Source: Thermophagus sp052400625
GTDB lineage: Bacteria; Bacteroidota; Bacteroidia; Bacteroidales; Marinilabiliaceae
Assembly: GCA_052400625.1 (NCBI GenBank)
Contig: JBQTGH010000002.1
DNA: 64,000 nt
Reading direction: 5' to 3' (one strand)
Positions 26,757 to 36,725 of this stretch are shown piece by piece (positions within the stretch are counted from its first letter, which is position 1; each line of letters starts with the position of its first letter). A program made the translations under genes and the position numbers. Below the pieces are notes generated by a model. That model saw nothing but the letters and a program-made list of their open reading frames with translations. It did not search any database and was not told the DNA's origin.

Positions 26757-28220
26757 ATGCATACAATTAAGATAAATACCTTTAGGGAATGGAGCATCTT
26801 TCAACTTCCTGTCTCCCTGGTGGCACTCTTTTTAGGATGTTTTGTCCTGAGCTGCTCCGACGATTTTGATAAGGTAGATATTACCACTGGGGAAACCGTA
26901 TCTCTGGATGCGTCGAAAAGTGAAATTGATCTGACCCAAAAACAAGCCGATTCCGAAGCGCTCAGTTTTGTCTGGACGACAGGGACCAATATGGGAACCG
27001 GTAGTTCTATCAGTTACAACCTCGAGATTGATAGGGAAGGTAATAATTTCGATTCTGCCATGAATTATAATATGGGAAAGGCCGTTTATATAAAAAGCTT
27101 TTCTCATCAGGAACTTAACGCTTTGTTGTTGGAGCATCTTGGAGTGACTGGTGGTGAACAAGTTGTCCTGGATGTCCGAATCACGGCCAATGTAACAGAT
27201 GAAAATGTTGATGCGCAAACGGATGTTATACAAGTTAAGGTTACTCCCTACGAGCCGGTATCGGAAACCCTCTACATGATTGGAGATGCAACCCCCAACG
27301 GTTGGAGTGCCGATAATGCGACGATGCTTACCCCCGATATTTCTGATCCGACGACCTTTACTTATAAAGGGGCCTTGTCTGAAGGGGAGTTAAAATTTAT
27401 CACTGATATTGGACAGTTCTTACCCTCCTACAATAAAGGCGCTGACGACAATACTTTGGTTTTCCGTACCGATGATGCGCAGCCCGACGATAAATTCAAG
27501 ATTGAGGAAGCGGGGATTTATGCCATTAAACTTAATTTGGTGGACTTAACCATCTCATTTGAAAAACAGAATGGCCCCGCCTACGAGGTGCTTTATTTGT
27601 TTGGGGATGCCACTCCAAATGGTTGGGATATTGCCAATGCCGTCGAAATGACACAAGATCCGGATAACTTATTTTTATTTACCTGGGAAGGCTTCCTTAA
27701 CCCCGGTGAATTTAAGATCCCGGTTAACAGAAATACCGATTTTGGACAGGACATGTTCATGCCTGATCCGGAGGATCCTTCTCAAGTCTATTTGCATAAC
27801 GGAGGAGATGAAGATGATAATAAATGGCAAATTGAAAACGGTAACTATTACTATATATCTCTTGATATTTCTCGAATGACAATTTCTATTGAACCTTTCG
27901 AACTTTATATGGTGGGGTCTGCCACACCTGTTGGCTGGGATATCGGAAATGCCATTCAGCTTAACCAAGACCCCGAAAACTGGTATATTTTTTCCTATCA
28001 AGGTGCTTTAAATGCCGGGGAGTTCAAATTCCCCGTAAACCGTAACAGTGACTGGGGACAAGATATGTACATGCCCGACCCGGATGATCACACAAAAATG
28101 TATCGTCATATCGGTGGCGATCCCGATGATAATAAATGGGTCATCCCCGAAGGTGAAGATGGTGATTATCTGGTTACTCTGAATATGCAGGATTTGTCCA
28201 TTAATATTCAAAAACTTTAG
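26757..28220 (+). CDS. SusE/SusF-like surface glycan-binding lipoprotein
   Basis: A 487-residue lipoprotein (FVLSC lipobox, then SDDFD). An N-terminal SusE-type Ig-like domain (residues ~45-165) is followed by three tandem starch-binding-type modules beginning at about residues 173, 281 and 383, each opening with YMIGDATPNGW, LFGDATPNGW or YMVGSATPVGW. Modules 2 and 3 are close copies (EFKIPVNRNTDFGQDMFMPDP against EFKFPVNRNSDWGQDMYMPDP), pointing to recent duplication. In Sus-type loci this slot encodes a cell-surface binder. ATG 26757 fits the signal; the frame is open upstream. Confidence 0.88.
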   Translation: MHTIKINTFREWSIFQLPVSLVALFLGCFVLSCSDDFDKVDITTGETVSLDASKSEIDLTQKQADSEALSFVWTTGTNMGTGSSISYNLEIDREGNNFDSAMNYNMGKAVYIKSFSHQELNALLLEHLGVTGGEQVVLDVRITANVTDENVDAQTDVIQVKVTPYEPVSETLYMIGDATPNGWSADNATMLTPDISDPTTFTYKGALSEGELKFITDIGQFLPSYNKGADDNTLVFRTDDAQPDDKFKIEEAGIYAIKLNLVDLTISFEKQNGPAYEVLYLFGDATPNGWDIANAVEMTQDPDNLFLFTWEGFLNPGEFKIPVNRNTDFGQDMFMPDPEDPSQVYLHNGGDEDDNKWQIENGNYYYISLDISRMTISIEPFELYMVGSATPVGWDIGNAIQLNQDPENWYIFSYQGALNAGEFKFPVNRNSDWGQDMYMPDPDDHTKMYRHIGGDPDDNKWVIPEGEDGDYLVTLNMQDLSINIQKL

Positions 28221-28245
28221 ACCGTTCTTTTCATTGGATATTCAT

Positions 28246-28277
28246 TTCCGGACCATCCATAAAACGATGGCCCGGAA
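28246..28277 (+). terminator. Hairpin between SusE-like and GH66 genes
   Basis: TTCCGG-a-CCATC (28246-28257) pairs with GATGG-c-CCGGAA (28266-28277), an 11-bp stem with one mismatch, followed by CTTTCCTTTAA. Located 25 bp after the SusE-like stop and 41 bp before the next ATG; it may give differential expression of the binding and enzyme genes. Confidence 0.55.
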
Positions 28278-28318
28278 CTTTCCTTTAATACCCATATTAA
28301 ACCATTTAAGCTGATTGA

Positions 28319-30081
28319 ATGAACCGGATAAACCATACTGCACTTGTTCTGCTCTTTTTGTTCTTTTACGGATGTGGAGACGATAACGGAGATCTTTCTG
28401 GCAACTCGGATTATGATAACGCTGCCGATTCGAATGGGGCCGTTTCCATTTCTACCAATAAAGCACGTTACCTGCCCGGGGAAGTCGTGGAATTCCATGC
28501 CAATAGGAATTTGAACGGCCAGGTGTGGGTGCGATATCGTCATTTGAACGAAACCATCGACGAAAAACCTTTTGAGGAGAAAAGTTGGTCCTGGACTTTG
28601 CCCAACCAAGACTTCAAAGGTTATTTGGTGGATGTTTACGAAAGAATTGATGACCGGGAAGTCGTTTATGGCAGCGTGGCTGTTGATGCTTCATCCAACT
28701 GGACCGTTTTCCCGCGGTACGGATTTTTGTCGGATTTTTCATCGGAGGTTACGTCCGATCAAATGGAACAGCGATTGGCATTCCTAAATCAATGTCATAT
28801 CAACGCGATCCAATATTACGACTGGCTCTATAAACACCATAGCCCTTTAAAAATGAAGGGGATTGGCCGGCTGATTCATGGTCCGATATTGCCCAAAGGG
28901 AGGTCGCATTTAATACGGTGAAGACTTATATCCAAAATGCCAAAGAGATGAATATCGCTTCCATGCAATATAATCTGCTGTATGGTGCCTGGGAAAACTT
29001 CCAAAACGACGGTGTCTCTACCCAATGGATGATTTTTAACGACCCTAATCATCAATATATAAATAAGCACGACCTCGATGATAACTGGGCTTTGAGCGAT
29101 ATCTATCTGGCCAACCCCGACAACATCAATTGGCAGAAGTATATTTTTGATAAAACTGCCCTGATCTACGAATTCCTCGATTTTGATGGCTGGCACATTG
29201 ACCAGTTGGGAGAACGGGGTAACATTTATGATTTCTTTGGTGCGGAGGTAGTCCTCACAGAAGGGTTTCACTCGTTTCTGAACAATTTGAAAGAAAGGTT
29301 CCCAAACAAAAAAATGGTGCTTAATGCCGTCGATCAATACGGACAGGAGGAGATTTTAAACGCTCCGACCGACTTTGCCTATTCCGAAGTTTGGTCTTTT
29401 AAAAGCTTTGATGCCCTCGCTCAGGTCATTCGTAACAACTATGACATGGGGGGAGATACAAAAAAAACCGTCCTCGCGGCTTATATGAATTATGGCTTGT
29501 CCAATTCCTCAGGCTATTTTAATACCCCGGCCGTATTGCTTACCGATGCTGTCATCTTTGCATTCGGAGGGGCACATCTGGAATTGGGTGAACACATGTT
29601 GGCCAACGAATACTTCCCAAACAACAATCTGCTGATGCGTTCCGACCTGAAAGATGCCATCGTCAATTATTATGACTTCCTTGTGGCGTATCAAAACCTA
29701 TTGCGAGACGGAGGTGAATTTTTTAAACCCGTCATCTCTTCGCTCGACGGTCAGATAAGTATTCAAAACTGGCCGCCTCAAGTCGGGGCCATTGCAGTCG
29801 TCGCAAAAACAGTGGATCAAAAACAGGTGCTGCACCTCATAAATTTTAATAATGCGTCATCTCTCCTGTGGCGAGATGACAGCGGATCACAGCCCTATCC
29901 TGATCAAATCCGGAACTTAAAAGTTCAGATCCTTACCGACAAGGTGGTCAATAAGGTTTGGTTTGCATCTCCCGATAGTAAGGATGGGGTGGCTCAATCG
30001 CTGGATTTTACCTTGATAGGAAACAAATTAACGCTTGAAATCCCCGATATGCACTATTGGGGTATGATCGTCATGGAATAA
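28319..30081 (+). pseudogene. GH66 dextranase-type glycosidase, broken by a frameshift
   Basis: Two overlapping frames together encode one GH66 protein. The first (28319-28921) has a lipobox (LFFYGC), a beta-sandwich domain and INAIQYYDWLYKHHSPLK; it then leaves the family at a GGGG run (28858-28861). The family resumes in the -1 frame from GAT at 28861 (DWPADSWSDIA, then QREVAFNTVKTYIQ) to 30081. The catalytic nucleophile Asp (GAC 29200-29202, in DGWHIDQLG) and acid/base Glu (GAA 29386-29388, in FAYSEVW) are intact. One missing G explains everything: a real mutation, a sequencing error in a homopolymer, or less likely a -1 slip on G GGG. GH66 enzymes cleave alpha-1,6-glucan (dextran) or cyclise it. 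Confidence 0.87.
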
Positions 30082-30244
30082 TAAGTTGCTTACGTAAGTT
30101 TAATTTAGAAGAAGAATGTCTCACCTCTGGGTGATGGCCATATAAAGCCGTAAAATTCTGATTCTTTTGTGTTGAGTTTTTTTTTCGCTCTGAAGATTTT
30201 TGGCGCGATAAAACCTGCGTCTTTTTTTTAAACTAATTGTCACT

Positions 30245-32725
30245 ATGAAGAGAATAGTCGTTTTTGCCGCACTCTTAATGGGAACTCTGCTTTTCCCCTT
30301 TTCCCATGCTTTCGGGAACTCTCTTGGGAAAATTGTAGCGTATGAAGTGGAAAACAATAAGGTGAAATTTTCATTGTCTGATGGTTCCGGAATGATCGTG
30401 GAACTTTTCAGCCAGGACATCGTCAAAATTTGGATCGATCCCGATGGTTCTTTTGTGCGAAACAATCCTTCTTATGCAGTTATTAATAATACACCCCTGT
30501 TGAGGCCCAATGTGTCAGAAACACCTCAGGGGTATGAAATCTATACCGCTGCCTTAATTATACGGATCAGTAAATCTCCGTTTCGGATTCGGTTTTTCGA
30601 CAAGTATCAAAAATTGTTGTTGGACGATTACCAAAATAAAGGCTTTGAAATATCGGAAAATGGAATGTCCGTTTCCAAAACCCTTAGACCTGATGAAAAC
30701 ATTTATGGACTTGGTGAAAAAGCTGGTCCCCTCAATCGAAGAGGGCGATATTATAAAATGTGGAACAGCGATAAACCTTGCTATGGCATCTATGAAGATC
30801 CGCTTTATAAAAGTATCCCCTTTTTCATGAGTAATTATGGGTACGGGATTTTTGTCGATAACACCTTTAAAACAACCTTTGATTTTGGATCGGAAAATGA
30901 AAACTATTTTACTTTTAATGCTCCTGGTGGTGAAATGGTTTACTATTTCATTTTCGGTCCCACCTTTAAGGAAATCATTTCCCGGTATATTGAACTGACA
31001 GGAAAGCCTATTTTACCACCCAAATGGGCCTTTGGCTTTTCTCAAAGCAGGGGAATGCTTACCAATGAAAAACTGACCCGAGACATCGCTGAAGGATTCC
31101 GCAAAAGAAATATCCCATGCGATATGATTTATCAGGATATCGGATGGACTCGATATCTTCAGGATTTTGTCTGGAATACCAACAATTACCAAAACCCCGT
31201 AAAGATGTTGGATGACTTGGAAAAACAAGGTTTTAAAGTGATTGTTTCGCAGGATCCTGTCGTCGCACAAAACAATGTTGTACAATGGAATCAAGCCGAT
31301 TCAGCCGGATTCTTTGTCAAGGATATAAGAACAGGAAAATCATACGATATGCCTTGGCCTTGGGGTGGTAACTGTGGAGTCGTGGATTTCACCAATCCAA
31401 AAGTCGGCGACTGGTGGGGCGATTATCAGCAAATGGTCATCGACCAGGGCGTTAAGGGTTTCTGGACCGACATGGGTGAACCCGCATGGAGCAATGAAGA
31501 AAATACCGACCGGCTGTTTATGAAACACCATGACGGAATGCATGAGGAAATTCACAACGTTTACGGGCTTACTTGGAACAAGGTCGTCACTGAACAGTTT
31601 GAAAAACACAACCCGAATATCCGCATTTTCCAGATGACTCGTTCCTCCTTCGCAGGAATGCAGAGATATACTTTTGGTTGGTCCGGGGATGCCGGTAACG
31701 GCTACAATGTCAATGAGGGGTGGAAACAGCTGGCCAATCAGATCCCTGTGGGCCTTTCTGCCGGAATGGGGGGAATTCCCTTCTGGAGTTGCGATATCTC
31801 AGGGTATTGCGGCGATATCAATGATTACGAGGCCTTTGCTGAACTCTATGCACGTTGGATGCAGTTCGGCGTTTTTAATCCTTTGAGTCGGGCACATCAT
31901 GAAGGCAATAACGCCGTTGAACCATGGTTGTTTGGTCAACGAGTAGAAGCCGTTTGTAAAGATGCCATAGAACTGAAATATGCGTTATTCCCCTATATCT
32001 ATTCCTATGCACGTGAAGCTCACGATACAGGCTTGCCGCTGATGAGGGCCATGTTTCTGGAATATCCCGACGACCCTGAAACACAAAACCTCCAAACTCA
32101 GTTCATGTTTGGAAAGGAACTGCTTGTGGCCCCCGTCCTGGAAGAAGCCGCTTCCGTAAAACGCGTCTATCTGCCCCAAGGGAAATGGTTCGATTATCAT
32201 GATCCACGCATTAGTTATGATGGAGAACAATGGATCGACTTCCCTGTAACCCTCGAGTCAATCCCTTTATTTGTTAGACAAGGCGCGGTGATCCCTACCA
32301 TGCCGGTAATGCAATACATTCATGAAGATCCGCATTATCCATTAATTTATAATGTGTTTCCGGCAACCGTCAATCGTTCCGCCTCTTTCGATGTCTATGA
32401 AGACGATGGGGAAACCAATAATTACAAACAAAATCTATTTTTGTATCGCACTTTGAAGTGCAAAACCTTACCAAACCAATACGAGATCGCATTTAAGGTC
32501 AACGCCAATAATGGATATAATTTAACCGATAGAAAATCCATTATTCGTTTGCATACCGATAAAAAGCCGACACGTGTGACCAATGGCAAGGGCAATAAAC
32601 TCAAGAGGGGAAAACGATTCATCCAAAATGAACGTCTTGCCTGGTTCTACGATAATGATATGAAAGTCTGTGTGATACATATTCCCAAAGGTGAGGATAT
32701 TAAACATCTGGTGGTGACGTTTTAA
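30245..32725 (+). CDS. GH31 alpha-glucosidase
   Basis: An 826-residue exported enzyme (signal peptide to about residue 25, SHAFG). The catalytic nucleophile is D409 in GFWTDMGEPAW, and the acid/base is D482 in WSGDAGNGY. LSAGMGGIPFWSCDISGY and MQFGVFNPLSRAHH are further GH31 marks, and a DUF5110-type beta domain closes the protein (YEDDGETNNY). GH31 enzymes in dextran loci release glucose from isomalto-oligosaccharides; the neighbouring GH66 supports an alpha-1,6 preference here (inference). Confidence 0.93.
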   Translation: MKRIVVFAALLMGTLLFPFSHAFGNSLGKIVAYEVENNKVKFSLSDGSGMIVELFSQDIVKIWIDPDGSFVRNNPSYAVINNTPLLRPNVSETPQGYEIYTAALIIRISKSPFRIRFFDKYQKLLLDDYQNKGFEISENGMSVSKTLRPDENIYGLGEKAGPLNRRGRYYKMWNSDKPCYGIYEDPLYKSIPFFMSNYGYGIFVDNTFKTTFDFGSENENYFTFNAPGGEMVYYFIFGPTFKEIISRYIELTGKPILPPKWAFGFSQSRGMLTNEKLTRDIAEGFRKRNIPCDMIYQDIGWTRYLQDFVWNTNNYQNPVKMLDDLEKQGFKVIVSQDPVVAQNNVVQWNQADSAGFFVKDIRTGKSYDMPWPWGGNCGVVDFTNPKVGDWWGDYQQMVIDQGVKGFWTDMGEPAWSNEENTDRLFMKHHDGMHEEIHNVYGLTWNKVVTEQFEKHNPNIRIFQMTRSSFAGMQRYTFGWSGDAGNGYNVNEGWKQLANQIPVGLSAGMGGIPFWSCDISGYCGDINDYEAFAELYARWMQFGVFNPLSRAHHEGNNAVEPWLFGQRVEAVCKDAIELKYALFPYIYSYAREAHDTGLPLMRAMFLEYPDDPETQNLQTQFMFGKELLVAPVLEEAASVKRVYLPQGKWFDYHDPRISYDGEQWIDFPVTLESIPLFVRQGAVIPTMPVMQYIHEDPHYPLIYNVFPATVNRSASFDVYEDDGETNNYKQNLFLYRTLKCKTLPNQYEIAFKVNANNGYNLTDRKSIIRLHTDKKPTRVTNGKGNKLKRGKRFIQNERLAWFYDNDMKVCVIHIPKGEDIKHLVVTF

Positions 32726-32803
32726 ATTTGATTGGTGCAGGTTAACTTTTGATTGTTTATAGATGCATTTTGATAACAACTTTATAAATACCCATTAAAA
32801 ATC

Positions 32804-35482
32804 ATGAAACCATTCCGAAATATTTTTTTCTTCCCGCTGATGGTGATGTCACTTTTGGCGTGTAGTGATTTGGATCAACCGTTATATGAATCGGATGCTT
32901 TTACCATCTACCCCAATAGGGTGGAACAAGCCGAATTTAAAGCCGTTGCATTAAGTGACCAACAGCTGGCCAGTGATTATCAAAGTCCCGAAAGTCGCTT
33001 TTTTTCCCCTCTTATTCAATTTAAATTCAGTATTAATGGACGGGATAATGAAATGCCTTTCAATATCAATCACAGCGTCAATATTTTTCCGCAAGAGGGT
33101 GACTCCCTGATCGTGGTCAATACAACCTTTGGAGTACAGGCCAATTTAAGAAGTAATCTTCCCCACAATAAAAGCCTGCCTAAAAATACAAAAGTGCTTT
33201 TCAGACTGGATTTCAGTCCGGTACTAATGGCCTTCAAAGATAAAGGGTTTTATGTCGATACATGGGGGAATAAAATCTATAAAGATGATTTCAAAGGTGT
33301 TTATATTGCCGGTAGTGCCTATCCGCTTAGCTGGGATTTCGAAAATCTGGCCAATAACCCCAATGCCCAAATGACCGATGACAATGACGACGGAATCTAT
33401 GAAATCTTGCTCAATTTCAATGAGTACGATCCTTCTGCTCAGCTCTCTTCACAATGGACATTGACCAATAACATTTCTAAATACCCTCGATTCTCCGGCG
33501 ATAAACCCCTCCTCAATGCCATTTACAACATGTCTCTCGACGAAATGGTGATGCTTCAGGAAGAGGATGGAACCTTTAGAACCGGTAAAGAGTGGGCTGG
33601 CGTATGGACGCGCGATATCAGTTACAGTGTCTTTTTGTCTCTGGCATTGCTCGAACCTCAGATCTGTATGAATTCGCTGATGCGTAAAGTAAAAAATAAC
33701 CGCATCATCCAGGATACCGGGACCGGTGGCGCATGGCCCGTCTCTTCCGATCGGGTGGTCTGGGCACTGGCAGCTTGGGAAGTGTATCAATATACCGGCG
33801 ACAGAAAATGGCTGGCCAATGCCTATGAAATTATCAGCAACTCCATAACAGATGATGAAAAGACCGTTTTCAACCCTCAATATGGACTCTTCTCGGGTGA
33901 GTCCTCATTCCTCGACTGGCGAAAACAGACCTATCCCTTATGGATGGAACCAACCGATATTTTTTCCTCCTTCAATCTCGGCACCAACGTGGTGTTCTAC
34001 CAAACCTTAAACATCCTGGATAAAATGGCCGGAGAACTCCACTTAAAAGAAACCAATTGGAAGGAGAAGGCACAAAATCTTAAAACAAAAATCAACGACC
34101 TTTTATGGATCCCTCAGAATGGATATTATGGTCAGTATCTGTATGGCGATCGCTTTTTGTCACTGTCCTCTAAATCTGAAACGCTGGGGGAAGCCTTGAG
34201 CATCCTTTTCGAGGTGGCCGATGATGAAAATCAGGCCCAAATATTGGCGAATGTCCCCAATCTTCCATTTGGTACCCCTTGTATTTACCCTCAAATACCT
34301 AATATCCCGCCTTATCACAATAACGGAATATGGCCTTTTGTGCAGACTTACTGGACTTTGGCTGCGGCCAAAGGAGGAAATACCGATCTCGTGCAATTCG
34401 GGTATGCCTCCATTTTAAGGCAAGCAGCGTTGTTTCTTACCAACAAGGAGAATTTTGTGGCCCAAAACGGCGATTTTGCAGGTACCGAAATCAATTCCGA
34501 TCGTCAATTGTGGAGCGTGGCCGGGCAATTGGCCATGAATTTCAGGGTTTTGTTCGGAATACAATTGCAAACCAATGGGCTGGCTTTCCATCCTGTAATT
34601 CCTGAAAGTTTTGACGGTAAATATCACCTGAAAGGATTCAAATACCGGGATGCCATCCTTAATATTTCGGTTGAAGGATTTGGAAATGGAGTAAAAGAAT
34701 GCTATCTCGATGGACAGCGGTTGAACCAATCTTTCATTTCAGCCCATCTAAAAGGGGAACATGACATTCGAATGGTTATGAATCGTCGTGTGAGCGATAT
34801 GCCGTTTAATCGGGCAAAATTCATGGTTAGCCCCGAAACGCCGGTTGTGGCCGTTGGAGGTGATGCCCTTAGGTGGAAAAGGGTGAATGGGGCCGTACGA
34901 TATAATGTTGTTCGCAACGGAAAATTATTGGCAGAAACTAACGATACTCTTTTCTTATTGGACAAAAAGAATCCCCAGGGCGAATATCAGGTTATGGCCA
35001 TCGATCAGGAGCAGAACCGGTCCTTTTTAAGTGAACCTCTCGTGGTGGATGGATACCATAAAATCATCCTGGAAGCTGAAAACTTTAATCTGAAAAAAGA
35101 GAATAAACACCCCGGATATAGCGGGTCAGGATATGTTGACTTTCATAAATCAGTGAATTTACCATTGACTGCCACAGTCTTTATTCCCGAGTCAGGTCGA
35201 TGGTTGCTCTCGTTCAGATATGCCAATGGCAGTGGCCCTGTCAATACCGATAATAAGTGCGCCATTCGATCCCTGTCGGTCAATGGTGATTTTGTTGCAT
35301 CCATCGTTTTCCCTCAAAGAGGAACCAATGAATGGGCCAACTGGGGGGTGACCAATAACCTCCCCCTGATGTTGGAGAAAGGGGCCTGTCAATTGAATAT
35401 TGATTTTAATCCCTTTAATGAAAATATGAACGGGGAGGTTAACCGCTTCCTGATGGACCAAATTATTTTGGAAAAATGGTAG
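32804..35482 (+). CDS. Six-hairpin glycosidase-like lipoprotein with C-terminal CBM-like module
   Basis: An 892-residue lipoprotein (lipobox SLLAC, Cys ~20). Residues ~30-230 look like a beta-sandwich, partly carbohydrate-binding (DDNDDGIYEI). From ~235 an (alpha/alpha)6 toroid is suggested by WAGVWTRDISYSVFLSLA, GTGGAWPVSSDRVVWALAAWEVYQYTGD and GLFSGESSFLDWR, features of glucoamylase or MGH1-like enzymes. Residues ~750-892 (LEAENFNLKKE, then GYSGSGYVDF) resemble a CBM6/CBM35 domain. I cannot assign a GH family; a glucosidase or debranching role is inferred from position after GH66 and GH31. Confidence 0.72.
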   Translation: MKPFRNIFFFPLMVMSLLACSDLDQPLYESDAFTIYPNRVEQAEFKAVALSDQQLASDYQSPESRFFSPLIQFKFSINGRDNEMPFNINHSVNIFPQEGDSLIVVNTTFGVQANLRSNLPHNKSLPKNTKVLFRLDFSPVLMAFKDKGFYVDTWGNKIYKDDFKGVYIAGSAYPLSWDFENLANNPNAQMTDDNDDGIYEILLNFNEYDPSAQLSSQWTLTNNISKYPRFSGDKPLLNAIYNMSLDEMVMLQEEDGTFRTGKEWAGVWTRDISYSVFLSLALLEPQICMNSLMRKVKNNRIIQDTGTGGAWPVSSDRVVWALAAWEVYQYTGDRKWLANAYEIISNSITDDEKTVFNPQYGLFSGESSFLDWRKQTYPLWMEPTDIFSSFNLGTNVVFYQTLNILDKMAGELHLKETNWKEKAQNLKTKINDLLWIPQNGYYGQYLYGDRFLSLSSKSETLGEALSILFEVADDENQAQILANVPNLPFGTPCIYPQIPNIPPYHNNGIWPFVQTYWTLAAAKGGNTDLVQFGYASILRQAALFLTNKENFVAQNGDFAGTEINSDRQLWSVAGQLAMNFRVLFGIQLQTNGLAFHPVIPESFDGKYHLKGFKYRDAILNISVEGFGNGVKECYLDGQRLNQSFISAHLKGEHDIRMVMNRRVSDMPFNRAKFMVSPETPVVAVGGDALRWKRVNGAVRYNVVRNGKLLAETNDTLFLLDKKNPQGEYQVMAIDQEQNRSFLSEPLVVDGYHKIILEAENFNLKKENKHPGYSGSGYVDFHKSVNLPLTATVFIPESGRWLLSFRYANGSGPVNTDNKCAIRSLSVNGDFVASIVFPQRGTNEWANWGVTNNLPLMLEKGACQLNIDFNPFNENMNGEVNRFLMDQIILEKW

Positions 35483-35746
35483 TTGGTGTTATGCTTGGAA
35501 TACCATCTGACTAATTAATTCTTTCAAGCTTAATATCGTCCGAAATCACTTGTGTATAATATCTTCATTGGGAAAACCGGATTTGCATGGTATATCTGCG
35601 ATCTTTTGGTTTTCCCAATTCCAAACATCTATTATCCCCCAATTTTTTGGTCTCTTTAATGCCTGACCTAATATTTCCTCCAAATTGCCTCCTCCAACAG
35701 TGAAAATCCGCTTTGAATTAGGCACAACAACACGAGAACTCCGGAA

Positions 35747-36250
35747 AAGCAACGCCCCAGTAAATGGAAGCAATGCCTGTGCAACCCGAAGCAACGTCCC
35801 CGTAAATAAAAGCAATGCCTGTGCATTCCGAAGCAACGTTCCTGTAACTCGAAGCAATATCTGTGCAACCCGAAGCAACGCCCCAGTAAATGGAAGCAAT
35901 GCCTGTGCAGCCCGAAGCAACGCCCCAGTAAATGGAAGCAATGCCTGTGCATTCCGAAGCAACGCTCCTGTAACTCGAAGCAGTCCCATTGCAACTCGAA
36001 GCAATGCCTCTGTAAATGGAAGCAGTCCCTAAGCAATTCGAAGCAACGCTTGGGAAACCCGAAGCAAACCATGAGAAACGTGAAGCAACGTTCGGGAAAC
36101 GAGAAGCAACGTTCGGGAAACATGAAGCAACGCATGGGAAACATGAAGCAACGCTCGGGAAACCCGAAGCAAACCATGAGAAATGTGAAGCAATTCTCGG
36201 AAAACGTGAAGCAAACCTTGGGAAACATGAAGCAAGGGAGTGTTCAGGGA
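35747..36250. repeat. Array of 24 degenerate 21-bp repeats
   Basis: Units start with AAGCA at 35747 and recur every 21 bp without a single phase slip to 36230 (24 units). Conserved positions are AAGCA(A/G), G14, A16, A17 and usually G21. Units 1-13 mostly alternate two subtypes (AAGCAACGCCCCAGTAAATG and AAGCAATGCCTGTGCAACCC), making a 42-bp period; units 15-23 are a third subtype (AAGCAACGTTCGGGAAACAT). Units 1, 7 and 9 are identical, 4 and 10 are identical, and units 15-16 recur nearly unchanged as 20-21, so the array grew by multi-unit duplication. Multiples of three leave several frames open on both strands as heptapeptide repeats, but no frame has a recognisable protein start, so I read it as non-coding. 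Confidence 0.9.
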
Positions 36251-36259
36251 GTGTTCATC

Positions 36260-36725
36260 AAACTGTGTCCTGATTAATTTCTCCCCATAGAAGGATATAC
36301 CAAAGCAACCCGCCATCATTGCTCAAAATCGGGAAAAACGATTGATGACTCAACCATTGAACGGAAAGAAAGCCTGTCGTTCAATGCGCCTGACCGGGAT
36401 AAAAAGTTAATAAAAACCGATTTCCTTTCAAATTGAACGTTACCTCTGGTAATGACCAGCATGTAACGCCACGGGTGGATTTCACCGGCTTTAGAGATCT
36501 CTATTCGGCCTTTTTTTTACTTTTGGAATATTTTCTTGGGGTAAAAAGATAAAAAAGAGTCGCCTCTCCATACCGAATTGCGCTTATTGCTTTATCCGGA
36601 ATGTATGGAGTGCTGAGTGTTCTTTTCATTGGTGATCGGGAAAGCCGCTGGATTTTGCCGGATACGCCTAATATAATGATGTATGAATCTTGTGACATTT
36701 TTCCACTAATTTAAATTTCTATAAT
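36260..36725. other. Spacer after the 21-bp array, with an inverted repeat
   Basis: No convincing gene. CATTGAACG (36355-36363) and CGTTCAATG (36378-36386) form a perfect 9-bp stem with a 14-base loop. A T8 run near 36511-36518 follows a weak TAGAGATCTCTA palindrome and might end transcription from the left. A 65-codon minus-strand frame here has no recognisable content. Confidence 0.5.

Noticed and set aside
35747..36250. CRISPR array
   Set aside because: Units are 21 bp back-to-back with no unique spacers, degenerate repeats and no cas genes nearby.
35546..36319. Several long minus- and plus-strand frames through the 21-bp array, with CF-, LL- or KQ-type heptapeptide repeats
   Set aside because: A 21-bp period leaves several frames open by construction on both strands; all frames are equally repetitive, none has a signal, domain or start context. 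One minus-strand frame continues into about 60 non-repetitive residues down to 35546, but I recognise nothing in them.
36501..36698. 65-codon minus-strand frame
   Set aside because: No recognisable domain, start context or conservation cue; the sequence looks like chance.
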